From an uncultured Gammaproteobacteria bacterium (GTDB lineage: Bacteria > Pseudomonadota > Gammaproteobacteria > Arenicellales > JAANXG01): a DNA stretch of 34,401 nt. The notes beneath the pieces were generated by a model. The model did no database searches. It was not told the DNA's origin and saw only the letters and a list, made by a program, of their open reading frames with translations. Positions 8,175 through 16,999 of the stretch are shown here, in pieces. The stretch spans positions 1-34,401 of the forward strand of contig CAMYKW010000042.1 in assembly GCA_947259175.1 (NCBI GenBank), written 5' to 3'. The position numbers and the translations under genes were made by a program. Within the stretch, counting starts at the first letter, position 1. The number at the start of each line of letters is the position of its first letter.

Positions 8175-10004
8175 ATGCCGGATCCGCTTCCGGATAACGC
8201 CGGGTTTCGCCCGACCATTAACGGGTTGATCACCGGCAGCGTCGCGGCCTTGGTGCTGACCTCACTCGTCACCGTGATCGCACTGCAATGGAGCGTGAGC
8301 CAACGCGGCACCCTCGAATTGATGGAAGGTTTGACGGGGCTGTTTCTCGAGTATCTGGAGCTTGCGGTGCATGCTCATATGCAGCCCGCGTTGGACCAGG
8401 CTGCATCGATTACGCGCAGCCTGGAGGACGGAACCTTTGACCTCGAGGATCGCGGGCGATTACGGGATGTTCTTACCGGCGCCTTGGCTGCCGCCCCGCA
8501 AGTAACCACCATCAGCGCGTGGGACAACAATCTGTCCTACATGAGCGTGCTGCGGAGCAGAGGGGGCGAACTGACGGTGACGGAAGCAGACCACCGCGAC
8601 GACGGTTCCTTTGCCGCGCGCATAGCGCCGCAAATGAGGAATGCAGCGGGACCCATATGGGGCGATCTTGTTGCCCGGCCACCGGAGGTGTTCGTTAATC
8701 TGCGTTGGCCGATTAGGCGCAAGGGCGAGCATTTGGGTTTCATGGCCTCGGGAATCACCGTGGATGAGCTGTCCCGCCTTACCACCGAATTGAGCGAATA
8801 CTTTGATACCACCGCGTTCATCCTCCATGGTCGTGATCGCGTCCTGGCCCACCCCAACATGGCCATCACCGAGGGCGGGTTCGTGACCCGCGACCTGCTG
8901 CCGGCGCTTCACGAGGTCGGCGATGTCGTGCTCGCGGAAATCTGGGACGGCAAGCCGATGCGCGGATTTGAAAAATCGGCGGACGACACGCGGCGGGTGA
9001 AAGTGACGCTTGCGGGCATCGATTATGTCGTGATTTCCAGACGGTTGACGGCGTATGGGGAGCAGCCGTGGATTATCGGCGGCTGGTTTCGTCATCAACG
9101 CATCAACAAGGAGTTGTCGCGTGTCAGGCTGGCCGGCGCAGTGAGTATCGTAGTTTTACTGCTCAGCATCATCGGCGCCGTGCTGGTCAGCCGTCTGGTG
9201 TCGCGGCCGGTGAAGCGCGTGGCCGAGGGGGCGTCTCTGGTGGGCCGGCTCGATCTCAGCAAGGTAGGTCGCCTGGCGCCGAGCCGGATAAAGGAGCTGA
9301 ATGAACAGGCCGACGCCTTCAACACCATGTTGGCGAGCCTGCGCTCGTTTGAAACTTACGTTCCCCGCACCCTGGTGAGGCGTTTGATGCGTAAGGGGGA
9401 ACAGCAGGAAGTGGCATCGGAGTCGCGCAATCTGGCGGTGTTGTTCACCGACATCACCGGTTTCACCCAAATGTCGGAAGTGATGTCGGCGCAGGACGTG
9501 GCGGGTCTGCTCAACGCGCATTTTGCTCTAATCGGGCGCTGTATCGAGGTCGAAGGCGGCACGGTGGATAAATTCATCGGTGACGCGTTGATGGCATTCT
9601 GGGGTGCGCCGGAAACCCAGGCGGATGTCGCCGATCGGGCGTGCCGAGCCGCACTCGCAATCCGGGATAGCGTTACAGCGGATAACGATGCCCGCCGGGC
9701 GAAAGGGAACGCGCCGATACGAGTCCGCATCGGAATTCACCGGGGTGAAGTCGTCGTGGGCAATATCGGTTGGCCGGGGCGCATCAACTATACCATCGTC
9801 GGCGATACCGTGAATGCCTGCCAGCGCATAGAATCGTTGGGCAAAGATCTGGATACGGGTGAAGACGTCGTTGTGTTGATCAGCGGCGAGGTCGTCGATG
9901 GGCTGAGTGAATCATTCGATGTGGCGCCCGTCGGCGCCTACGCGGTTAAAGGCAAGACCGCCGAGATCGAGGTGTTCCGATTATTGGATCGGGCACACGC
10001 CTGA
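8175..10004 (+). CDS. Membrane class III (IIIb-like) adenylate/guanylate cyclase with Cache and HAMP
   Basis: The 609-residue protein has a first membrane helix (about 17-38), a periplasmic Cache-like sensor (about 45-310), a second helix (about 318-338), HAMP (about 340-392) and a class III cyclase domain (about 415-600). Metal-binding Asp426 (LFTDITGF) and Asp470 (DKFIGDALMAFWG) are present, as are the purine-contacting Lys466 and the transition-state pair Asn547/Arg551 (VNACQR). The usual adenine-selecting Asp is Thr540 (INYTIVGDTVN). This defines the class IIIb type, several members of which respond to bicarbonate or CO2. The start ATG has GGAG about eight bases upstream. The gene is followed by a convergent minus-strand gene. 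The product is likely cAMP, though sequence alone does not exclude cGMP. Confidence 0.92.
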   Translation: MPDPLPDNAGFRPTINGLITGSVAALVLTSLVTVIALQWSVSQRGTLELMEGLTGLFLEYLELAVHAHMQPALDQAASITRSLEDGTFDLEDRGRLRDVLTGALAAAPQVTTISAWDNNLSYMSVLRSRGGELTVTEADHRDDGSFAARIAPQMRNAAGPIWGDLVARPPEVFVNLRWPIRRKGEHLGFMASGITVDELSRLTTELSEYFDTTAFILHGRDRVLAHPNMAITEGGFVTRDLLPALHEVGDVVLAEIWDGKPMRGFEKSADDTRRVKVTLAGIDYVVISRRLTAYGEQPWIIGGWFRHQRINKELSRVRLAGAVSIVVLLLSIIGAVLVSRLVSRPVKRVAEGASLVGRLDLSKVGRLAPSRIKELNEQADAFNTMLASLRSFETYVPRTLVRRLMRKGEQQEVASESRNLAVLFTDITGFTQMSEVMSAQDVAGLLNAHFALIGRCIEVEGGTVDKFIGDALMAFWGAPETQADVADRACRAALAIRDSVTADNDARRAKGNAPIRVRIGIHRGEVVVGNIGWPGRINYTIVGDTVNACQRIESLGKDLDTGEDVVVLISGEVVDGLSESFDVAPVGAYAVKGKTAEIEVFRLLDRAHA

Positions 10005-10062
10005 TTCTTCTGTCGCGCGGCTTTGATGACGCCGCCTGGGTAAGTTGGGCGCCGCAACTGTA

Positions 10063-11079
10063 TCAGCCGAGGTAACGCCGCGCCTCTTGCAGGAAGTCGC
10101 GTCGCGGCGGCAGCTCTTCGCGCGCAATGCTCACCAGGCGCATGACGTCGTTGCTTCCGTTGGCGCTGTGCAACACATTGAGGTTGAGTTCCCGGGCGCC
10201 TTCCGTGGGATGTTCATACCTGATCCCCATCCGGTCCACGATGAGCGGGGTGGGGGTCGACCAAAGATTTTGCTCCGCCTGATCGAGTACTTCACTCAAG
10301 ATCTCCAAGTGTGTCTCCAACAACCGTGGTCCGGCCCCCAGGCCGCGCAGTTGCTCCTCAATCGACTCGATTTGCGCCTCCAGTGCACCGGGGTCCAGGG
10401 CCGGCTCGTGAGTCGCTTGTCCGAAACCCCAGCGACCGGCTCGAAACGCCGCGAGTTTGTGTCGCAGCAGCTTGCGCCGTTGTTCGAGTCCGGTCCGTTC
10501 CACGCGCGCGGATGTAATACGCGCCAGGGCAAGTTCGAGCAGATGATCGAAAGCTCTTCGCCGCAGAAGGCGGCGAGTGTGTTCTTCCTCGGCCGTCGCG
10601 TCCAGCAAGCGGTGAGCACTGAAGCTGACTGTTACCTGGGGCACATCCCGTCGCAAGATATCGCCATCGAGCGCCATGCCCGCCACATTGCGCTCCCTTT
10701 TTTGCATCAACAGCAGTGCGACAAACTGATCCGGCGTGGCGCCTGGGGTGCTGCGCAACACCTCGGATAGTGCGCGGTCGGATCCGATGACTTCCTTTAT
10801 ATGATTGTAGGAGACGAAAAACGCGGACAGCTCGGAATCCGTTCCGTAGCGTGGGCGGCTGATCTCCGCAGGGGGCGGAAGATCTTCGACCAGGCTGATT
10901 ACATGATGGATGGCTTTTAATGTCGGCGAGCGCAGTTTGCGTTGGTAACCGGGCACCAGGCGCAGCCGCGAGTCAGTGCCGTCCACGGCACGTTCGATCG
11001 CTTTATCGACAAGTTGCTCGGGATAGTGTACGCCGTGGGCGGCGCCATTTCCGAAGATGGATTCGAACAGGCCGAGCAT
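10063..11079 (-). CDS. Conserved-looking protein of unknown function, 338 residues
   Basis: I do not recognise this family. The frame is long, starts at ATG (MLGLFESIFGNG), and has normal codon-position bias and no frame damage. The product is soluble, without signal peptide or membrane helix. A compact N-terminal half (to about 160) contains LRLVPGYQRKLRSPTLKAIHHV and LSAFFVSYNHIKEVIGSD. A Leu/Arg-rich helical middle (about 165-270, EEEHTRRLLRRRAFDHLLELAL) has coiled-coil character, and a beta-rich C-terminus (TPTPLIVDRMGIRYEHP) follows. It is the downstream neighbour of the CBS-GGDEF gene, 186 bases away on the same strand, so a shared signalling role is possible but unproven. Confidence 0.7.
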   Translation of the reverse strand: MLGLFESIFGNGAAHGVHYPEQLVDKAIERAVDGTDSRLRLVPGYQRKLRSPTLKAIHHVISLVEDLPPPAEISRPRYGTDSELSAFFVSYNHIKEVIGSDRALSEVLRSTPGATPDQFVALLLMQKRERNVAGMALDGDILRRDVPQVTVSFSAHRLLDATAEEEHTRRLLRRRAFDHLLELALARITSARVERTGLEQRRKLLRHKLAAFRAGRWGFGQATHEPALDPGALEAQIESIEEQLRGLGAGPRLLETHLEILSEVLDQAEQNLWSTPTPLIVDRMGIRYEHPTEGARELNLNVLHSANGSNDVMRLVSIAREELPPRRDFLQEARRYLG

Positions 11080-11172
11080 GGTTAGATCTCAAAAAGCATT
11101 AGGTGTAAGCGACGCCATTCAGCTACGGGGTAAATCCAGATTCAAATTCGTTTAAACCGCTGAATTCGTGCG

Positions 11173-11190
11173 CATGTACAACATGTACAA
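11173..11190. repeat. 9-bp tandem repeat in the intergenic region
   Basis: CATGTACAA occurs twice head-to-tail at 11173-11181 and 11182-11190, between the CBS-GGDEF gene and the 338-residue protein gene, about 95 bases upstream of the latter's start. It could be a protein-binding site for the downstream gene or simple slippage. Confidence 0.4.
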
Positions 11191-11265
11191 TACGACCGCG
11201 GCGGCAAAAACGGATCGAGATTCTAGCGCAAAATATTCAATGGACCATCACCCGGGTGATAAACA

Positions 11266-12882
11266 TCACTGATGGGATACACTGTTTTTTCCTTTTCTTT
11301 TTGCGTCGTACATCCGTTCGTCGGCGGTAACCAGCAGGCTCTCCGATGACGTCCCGTCCCGAGGATAGGAGGCGACCCCAAAACTCGCGGTAACATGGAC
11401 GGATCGTTGTCCGGGGACCGACACTTCCATATCCGCAATATGTTGCCGTAACCGGTTCAGAACGTGCGCAGCTATTTTATTGGGCGTCTCCGGCATGATC
11501 ACAATGAATTCATCGCCACCGTATCTGCCGATGACGTCCACGGCTCGCAGCGTGTTCTTGATGACGTCGGCAAACTGCTTGATTACGGTGTCCCCCGGCA
11601 CGTGCCCGCGCGTATCGTTGATCTTCTTGAAATCATCGATGTCGCATATGACTACCGAGAATTCCCGTTCCAGACGTTTGCTGCGTGCGATCTCTTTTAT
11701 CAGGAATTCATTGATGAATCGCCTGTTGTATACCGAGGTTAGGGTATCGGTCACCGTTAGTTTTACGTCTTCGGTGATGTCGCGGATGATTAGTTCACAG
11801 CGGCCGTCCTCTATGTTGCTGTCGGTATTCAGGTAGTAGCCGGACAACTCAAAGATTCCGTGATCGGTTTGGATCTTGATATCTTCAATGCGTCCAGCCC
11901 GTTTCAATGTCGCATTGATTTTTTTCCAACTGTTTTCAGGGATGAGTTCCGTCACCGGCTTGTCAATGATGCCGTCGCCGAATCGATTGATCACGCCCTC
12001 GTTAGCCCAGATGATGAGCTGTTCCGTTCCCAAGTCGGTGACTTCGATGAGCATCTCGGGTAGTAAGTTCAACAAGTCCTTGGCGTTTTGCAATTTCCTC
12101 TCCAGGAATTTCCCGTAATCACCCTCCACGTTACGAAACACATCTCTTATCGTGACGATGTTTATCGCCCGACCACTGCCATTGGTGATAACCACGCGTC
12201 TGATCTGGCGTGTATTCATCAGTTTGACAATTTCAATCAGACTCGTATCGATGGAACAGGAGACGACTTTGCTCGTCATATACTCGCCAACGGCTTCGGT
12301 CAGGAACATGTCGGCGCTGGCCAGCTTGAGAATATCCTTCTCGGTGATAATTCCCACCGCCACACCATCGGATATTACCGGCACCGCGCCGATATTATTC
12401 TCCACCAGTATTTTCAATACTTGGCTGAGCGTATCGTCCAGTGCAACGCTGATCAGTTGTCCGCGCTTGTGCAGGATGTCCCTGACCTTTACGTCGGCTC
12501 GATAGTAATCCTCCTCGACATGCTTGAGGAGATCCTGTTGGGTTACGACTCCCAGGAAAAGACCGTTATCATCGGTGACGATTATTCGCCTGATGTTGTT
12601 CTCGATGGTCAGGTTCAGTCCGTAGCCGATGGTGCGGTTGCCGCGGGTGCTGATGAGAACCTTCTTGCAGTGTTGGTCGACACGCGCGTTCAAGTCGATG
12701 CCGCGATACAGCATGCCGACGATGTCCCGTTCGGTGAGGATGCCTACCGGCCGGTTGTCCTCTACAACGACGATCACCCCCTTCTGGTTGATGTTCATCA
12801 GATCCATCACCTCTTTCAAAGACGCATGGTTCTGAATGCACAGATGGTCTTTTTCGGCGATCAGTTCTAAGGCTGCGTACAT
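11266..12882 (-). CDS. Cytoplasmic diguanylate cyclase with four CBS domains and PAS
   Basis: A 538-residue signalling protein with four CBS motifs at about residues 10-60, 70-125, 132-188 and 198-252 (for example GVIVVVEDNRPVGILTERDI and IGAVPVISDGVAVGIITEKD). CBS pairs usually bind adenosine nucleotides. A PAS-like segment follows at about 268-372 (LLPEMLIEVTDLGTEQLIIW). The C-terminal GGDEF domain has the intact active site RYGGDEF (455-459). The inhibitory I-site RAVD (446-449) lies five residues before it. There is no membrane segment. The likely logic is that cellular energy charge or nucleotide state tunes c-di-GMP synthesis. A 13-bp hairpin lies 35-72 bases upstream of the ATG, probably in the leader. 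Confidence 0.93.
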   Translation of the reverse strand: MYAALELIAEKDHLCIQNHASLKEVMDLMNINQKGVIVVVEDNRPVGILTERDIVGMLYRGIDLNARVDQHCKKVLISTRGNRTIGYGLNLTIENNIRRIIVTDDNGLFLGVVTQQDLLKHVEEDYYRADVKVRDILHKRGQLISVALDDTLSQVLKILVENNIGAVPVISDGVAVGIITEKDILKLASADMFLTEAVGEYMTSKVVSCSIDTSLIEIVKLMNTRQIRRVVITNGSGRAINIVTIRDVFRNVEGDYGKFLERKLQNAKDLLNLLPEMLIEVTDLGTEQLIIWANEGVINRFGDGIIDKPVTELIPENSWKKINATLKRAGRIEDIKIQTDHGIFELSGYYLNTDSNIEDGRCELIIRDITEDVKLTVTDTLTSVYNRRFINEFLIKEIARSKRLEREFSVVICDIDDFKKINDTRGHVPGDTVIKQFADVIKNTLRAVDVIGRYGGDEFIVIMPETPNKIAAHVLNRLRQHIADMEVSVPGQRSVHVTASFGVASYPRDGTSSESLLVTADERMYDAKRKGKNSVSHQ

Positions 12883-13271
12883 GGCGGATACAATTACCGA
12901 CTATAGCGCTCAAGTAATCGCCGCGCCGGTGCGCGATGTGCCCGGCGCGGCGATAGATCTAAGGTAGTCGCAGGGTGTGGATACCATTAATTACTAATCT
13001 TAGTTCAAATTTTTGAAGTCTAACGAAGTTCTGAATTATTCATCGTTGGAATCTTCAGAGTTCGACGAACGAAACATGTGTGCTCGTTTTTCTCTATAGT
13101 TCAATTAGTTGCGTGATTGCACCATGTCGGCACGTCCTTGTGCCGCAGCAACCTCTGTACTAATCAGGGGTACTCTAAGGTTTTTGGAATGCAATTCGTC
13201 CAAGTGGAACGGGACAATCCGTTTATCATGTTGTCAATCCATATTCTGACCCTCGCGACAGGAAGGGATCC
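12883..13271. other. AT-richer intergenic region between divergent genes
   Basis: No gene is seen. It holds the strong hairpin at 12917-12954 (listed separately), a small palindrome TTCAAA-TT-TTTGAA at 13004-13017, and AT-rich DNA around 12980-13100 that could hold promoters for either flank. I could not fix a convincing -35/-10 pair. Confidence 0.5.
12917..12954 (-). promoter_or_regulatory. Strong stem-loop upstream of the CBS-GGDEF gene
   Basis: ATCGCCGCGCCGG (12917-12929) and CCGGCGCGGCGAT (12942-12954) are perfectly complementary, giving a 13-bp GC-rich stem with a 12-nt loop. It starts 35 bases upstream of the ATG at 12882. No U-tract follows on either strand, so a leader structure or protein site is likelier than a terminator. 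Confidence 0.55.
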
Positions 13272-13829
13272 GTGACCAGAGCGATTCCACAAACGATGTT
13301 GCTAGCGGCGCCTGCGATCGCCGTCGGCATGCTCCTGATGCCGGCGCCTTCGGGGCTGAGCGCCGAGGGGTGGACGGTCGCGGCGGTCTGCGTGCTGATG
13401 GGTTTGTGGTGGATAAGCGAAGCCGTGCCGCTGGCGGCCACGGCGCTCATTCCATAGGTGTTATTTCTCGCGTTTGTATTCCTGCTGGGTGTCTTTTTCA
13501 TCATCGTGTTGCTGGGCGAACTCGCCAGCAATACGGCGGTCGCAGCCATTTTTCTTCCGGTGGCGGGCGCCAGCGCCGCGGCGCTGGGCCTTGACCCGAT
13601 CGCACTCACCATGCCTGTCGCGCTGGCCGCGACCCTCGGGTTCATGTTACCGGTCGCCACGCCTCCCAATGCCATCGTTTTCGGCAGCGGCGCGGTTCAA
13701 GTCCAGGACATGCTGAAGGCGGGCGCGATTCTGGACGTGATTGGTATCCTTGCTATGGCGACCCTTGCGGTGACGCTCGGGCCGCTGGTGTTTAATATAT
13801 TGCCTAAGATGCGGCTGGGTCTGGAATAG
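13272..13829 (+). pseudogene. DASS/SLC13-family transporter with amber stop and large internal deletion
   Basis: The N-terminal 61 codons (GLSAEGWTVAAVCVLMGLWW, then ISEAVPLAATALIP) are the start of a divalent anion:sodium symporter. A TAG at 13455-13457 sits where the family has a Leu/Val. Directly after it, in the same frame, come residues that normally lie near the C-terminus: GELASNTAVAAIFLPV, then LPVATPPNAIVFGSG. Intact members are about 450-500 residues, and some 270-300 residues are missing from the middle. GTG 13272 has a good AGGAAGGG upstream, so this was a real gene start. With the stop and the missing core helices it cannot transport. Family substrates are C4-dicarboxylates, citrate or sulfate; which applied here is unknown. 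Confidence 0.8.
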
Positions 13830-13872
13830 ACAGATACCGGCGGGGGGTCCGGGTGCGAAACCGCGTCAACAA

Positions 13873-15459
13873 TCAATAAGCCGCCACAGCGCCGTCACAG
13901 CGCGGGTCCGCGGCGCCCTGCAGGAGGCCCGACGGTTCGCGCACGATGGCGCCGGCATGGCCCATGACTTCGTCGAAGGGCGCGACTAATTCGAGATCGT
14001 GACCGGCTGCGACGAGCGCCTCGATGACCGCCGGATCGAATCGGTTCTCGATTCTCAGATTCGTTTGCGGCGCACCCCAGGTGCGGCCCCAGACCCAACG
14101 TGGGGCAGTCACCGCAGCCTGCAACTCCTGACCAAATATAATGTGCCGGGAAAAAACCGCCGCTTGAGTTTGCGGTTGTCCTTCACCACCCATGGCTCCG
14201 TAAACCATGATGCGTCCGTCGTTGAGGCGCGCCAGTGCCGGCTGAATAGTATGAAATGGTTTGCGCCGCGGGGTGATGGCGTTGCGATGCGCAGGGTCCA
14301 GCGAAAGATAAGTACCGCGGTTTTGCCACACGATTCCGGAGTTCTGCAGCACCACGCCGGATCCGTACTCCCAATAGATGCTTTGAATGAAACTGACCGC
14401 ACGGCCCTGGCCGTCAATGGCGCCCAACCACACCGTGTCCCCGGCGGTCGCATCTGCATCGCTGATGCCGGCGCGCGAGCTATCGATAGATGACGCCAGG
14501 GAGCGGATTACGTTCGCTTCCAGAAATTGATTCGGATCCACGTCCATGTGAGCGGGATCGGTGACCTGCTCGTCGCGGACTTTGAATGCGCTCTTGGTAG
14601 CCTCGATCATGCCGTGAAGGTATTCGAAACCCTCGGCGGAGGGACAATTCAATTGCTCGAAAATGGCGAGAATCATCAGCGACGCCAGACCCTGGGTTGG
14701 AGGCGGCATGTTGTATACGGTGCCGGGCGCCAGAGCGATCTCGAGTGGCGCCACGCGCGTGGACTTATGTTGCATTAGATCGTCGAGGGTGACCGGGCAC
14801 CCGGCGTGCGCCAGATCAGCAGCGATCGATTGCGCCAATTCACCACGATAAAATGCATCGAGACCAAGCTTGCCGAGTTGTTCGAACGTATCAGCGAGGC
14901 GGGAATTTTTAAAGATCGTGCCCACTGGAGGCGGGTTGCCTTCCGCCAGAAAGGTTTCTGCAAAACCGGAAACATCCTTCAGTTCGTGCAGCTTTTGTGC
15001 TGCACTGCGCTGTTGCGTTGCCGTGACCGGGAAGCCGTGGCGCGCGTAGTACACCGCATCTTCGAACAGCCGTGACAACGACATTTTACCGCCCCATTCA
15101 CTGCTGACATCGAGGGCTGATCGCCAGCCGGATACCGCGCCCGCTACCGTATTGGCGGCCAGTGGCCCCCGCGACGGGATAGCGCTATACCCTTTGTTTT
15201 TGTAAAAGTCGCGGTCGACCCCGCCGGCCACCGCACCGCAAGCGTCGATGCCCAGGGGAACCCCTCCGTCGCTGATCAGCCAGAAATTGTCACCACCAAG
15301 GGAATTCATATGCGGATACACCACGGAAATGGTCGCTGCAGCCGCAACCATGGCTTCAATGGCGTTGCCGCCGTCTTGCAGAACACGAAGTCCCGCCTGG
15401 GACGCGAGATGATGGGGCGCTACGACCATTCCCCGGATTGATCTTGAAGTCTGTAGCAT
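13873..15459 (-). CDS. ggt: Gamma-glutamyltransferase family protein
   Basis: The 528-residue product is an N-terminal-nucleophile hydrolase of the GGT family, which cleaves or transfers gamma-glutamyl groups after autoprocessing. The N-terminal block GMVVAPHHLASQAGLRVL, followed by QDGGNAIEAMVAAAA, is typical. The predicted processing site and nucleophile is Thr342 in GDTVWLGAIDGQGRAVSF. Near the C-terminus the glycine-rich GAMGGEGQPQ matches the family's substrate-loop region. No clear signal peptide is visible, so it may act in the cytoplasm, unlike E. coli Ggt. I use ATG 15459; an upstream in-frame TTG (15486) is possible. It is divergent from the TRAP operon, sharing a regulatory gap of about 420 bases with it. 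Whether it serves the same pathway is open. Confidence 0.88.
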   Translation of the reverse strand: MLQTSRSIRGMVVAPHHLASQAGLRVLQDGGNAIEAMVAAAATISVVYPHMNSLGGDNFWLISDGGVPLGIDACGAVAGGVDRDFYKNKGYSAIPSRGPLAANTVAGAVSGWRSALDVSSEWGGKMSLSRLFEDAVYYARHGFPVTATQQRSAAQKLHELKDVSGFAETFLAEGNPPPVGTIFKNSRLADTFEQLGKLGLDAFYRGELAQSIAADLAHAGCPVTLDDLMQHKSTRVAPLEIALAPGTVYNMPPPTQGLASLMILAIFEQLNCPSAEGFEYLHGMIEATKSAFKVRDEQVTDPAHMDVDPNQFLEANVIRSLASSIDSSRAGISDADATAGDTVWLGAIDGQGRAVSFIQSIYWEYGSGVVLQNSGIVWQNRGTYLSLDPAHRNAITPRRKPFHTIQPALARLNDGRIMVYGAMGGEGQPQTQAAVFSRHIIFGQELQAAVTAPRWVWGRTWGAPQTNLRIENRFDPAVIEALVAAGHDLELVAPFDEVMGHAGAIVREPSGLLQGAADPRCDGAVAAY

Positions 15460-15877
15460 AATCTTGGAGGAACGCGGTGGGTTCAATGATTGTGCAAACC
15501 GCCGGGATTGCGCGGGTAAGCCAGCTTATTTTTGCAGCTGAACAGGTTGATACTGCGCGTTTTTTGTTTCGCACCACTATCTTATCACGCCGATGGCGAC
15601 ACCGCCCCCGGGATGCACACCGCAACCATTCACATTATCAAAGCGGGTGCACCCACATAAAACGTAAGATTATTCCTGCGCCAGGAATTTTCCGAGCTAT
15701 TTAACGCCCCCGACGCCTGTCAGCGGCTGAGTTTCCTTTACTAAGTTAGGGGGTTTATACTTCTTGTCCGCTTACATGCGGCTTGGTCTCTTGGCCGGGT
15801 GAAACGGCTGCGATCCACGCAGCTATAACACAAGATTTTAAGTGATATAACAACAGTAATTTCCAGACGAGGCAGAT
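15460..15877. other. Divergent intergenic region, ggt / TRAP operon
   Basis: No gene is seen. It contains the 17-bp palindrome at 15672-15688, a TATACT box at 15756-15761 without a convincing -35, and the 17-base string GGTCTCTTGGCCGGGTG at 15785-15801 that also occurs at 809-825. I saw no sigma54 (TGGC-N8-TTGC type) promoter, although TRAP operons often use one. Confidence 0.5.
15672..15688. promoter_or_regulatory. Palindromic candidate operator between ggt and TRAP operon
   Basis: ATTCCTG-CGC-CAGGAAT is a perfect 7-3-7 inverted repeat in the gap between two divergently transcribed genes. This is a typical place and form for a dimeric regulator's site. No regulator gene lies beside it in the window. 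Confidence 0.45.
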
Positions 15878-16975
15878 ATGAAAAGACGTGAATTCTTAAA
15901 GAACGCAACGATCGCCGGTGCCGGCGCCGCCGCGTTACCCCTGGCAGCGCCCGCGATCGCACAAAGCAGGAAGGAGTTGATCATCGTATCGACTTGGCCG
16001 CGCGACTTCCCCGGCCTCGGCCTGAGTGCACAGCGGCTGGCCGCGCGCATACCCGAACTGACCGAAGGCCGCATTCAGGTTAAATACTTCGCCTCGGGCG
16101 AGCGCGTCGGTGCATTCGATTCCTTCGATGACGTTGCATCCGGAAACTCGCAGGCCTATATCGCCGCCGACTATTACTGGAAGGGCAAGCATCCGGGCTG
16201 GGCTTACTACTGTGCCGTGCCTTTCGGTCTCACCTATGTCGAGATGGATGCGTGGATGAAGTACCGCGGCGGCCAGGAGCTGCATGACGAACTGGGCGCC
16301 GGGTTTGGCGTCAAGGGTTTTCCCTGCGGCAATACCGGGGTGCAGATGGGCGGCTGGTTCAACAAGGAAATGAACTCGGCGGCCGATTTCAAGGGCTTGA
16401 AAATGCGTATCCCCGGTCTCGGCGGCGACGTCCTGAGCAAGCTGGGGGCATCGCCGGTTTCCCTGCCGGGCAGTCAGATTTATGAAAACCTGGTGTCCGG
16501 CGCCGTGGACGCCACCGAGTGGGTGGGGCCCTACAACGACTACTTCATGAAGTTTTACGAGGCCGCCAAGTACTACTATTACCCCGGCATGCACGAACCG
16601 GCCTCGCAGCTCACTATGGGATTCAATAAAAAGTGGTGGGATGGCCTGTCGAAGACCGACCAGGCTATCCTCGAGGCGGCGTGCCACGAGGAGAACTCAC
16701 GGCAGATGGCGGAGACCAATGCCAACAACGGCACCTACCTTAACCGCCTGATCAACGACCACGGCGTCAAACTCCGCGCCTTCAACGACGACATCTACGA
16801 CAGTTTCGGCAAGGCCGCTGAGGAGGTGTTCGAAGAGGTCCAGGCCCACAGCAAGCTGGCGAAGAAAATTCACGACAGCTTCGCCGCGGCGCGCGCCGAC
16901 CTCGGTCGCTGGATGGAGTTGTCGGACGCCGGGTATCTCAATCAACGCAACCGCGTGCTCGGTATCGAAGCCTAA
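15878..16975 (+). CDS. TRAP transporter substrate-binding protein, DctP/TakP-like, Tat-exported
   Basis: The 365-residue periplasmic receptor begins with a twin-arginine signal (MKRREFLKNATIAGAGAAAL ending in APAIAQS), so it is exported folded. Family landmarks are LSAQRLAARIPELTEGRIQV, the ligand-carboxylate Arg region FKGLKMRIPGLGGDVLSKLG, and DATEWVGPYNDYFMKFYEAA with KYYYYPGMHEPASQL. The last block closely resembles TakP-type receptors that bind 2-oxo acids or lactate. Ligands are therefore probably small carboxylates or sulfonates. It is the first gene of the TRAP operon, 78 bases ahead of the DctQ gene, with a strong stem-loop in the gap that should allow more receptor than membrane subunits to be made. 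Confidence 0.95.
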   Translation: MKRREFLKNATIAGAGAAALPLAAPAIAQSRKELIIVSTWPRDFPGLGLSAQRLAARIPELTEGRIQVKYFASGERVGAFDSFDDVASGNSQAYIAADYYWKGKHPGWAYYCAVPFGLTYVEMDAWMKYRGGQELHDELGAGFGVKGFPCGNTGVQMGGWFNKEMNSAADFKGLKMRIPGLGGDVLSKLGASPVSLPGSQIYENLVSGAVDATEWVGPYNDYFMKFYEAAKYYYYPGMHEPASQLTMGFNKKWWDGLSKTDQAILEAACHEENSRQMAETNANNGTYLNRLINDHGVKLRAFNDDIYDSFGKAAEEVFEEVQAHSKLAKKIHDSFAAARADLGRWMELSDAGYLNQRNRVLGIEA

Positions 16976-16999
16976 GCGCCGATATTCTCTATGCTTGAG

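Noticed and set aside
12088-12870. Plus-strand open frame (260 codons) opposite the CBS domains
   Set aside because: Shadow of a clearly recognisable multi-domain gene.
13455-13457. Amber codon in the DASS gene as a possible recoded (pyrrolysine) position
   Set aside because: The gene also lacks most of its core, and no recoding element or pyrrolysine machinery is visible. A nonsense mutation is simpler.
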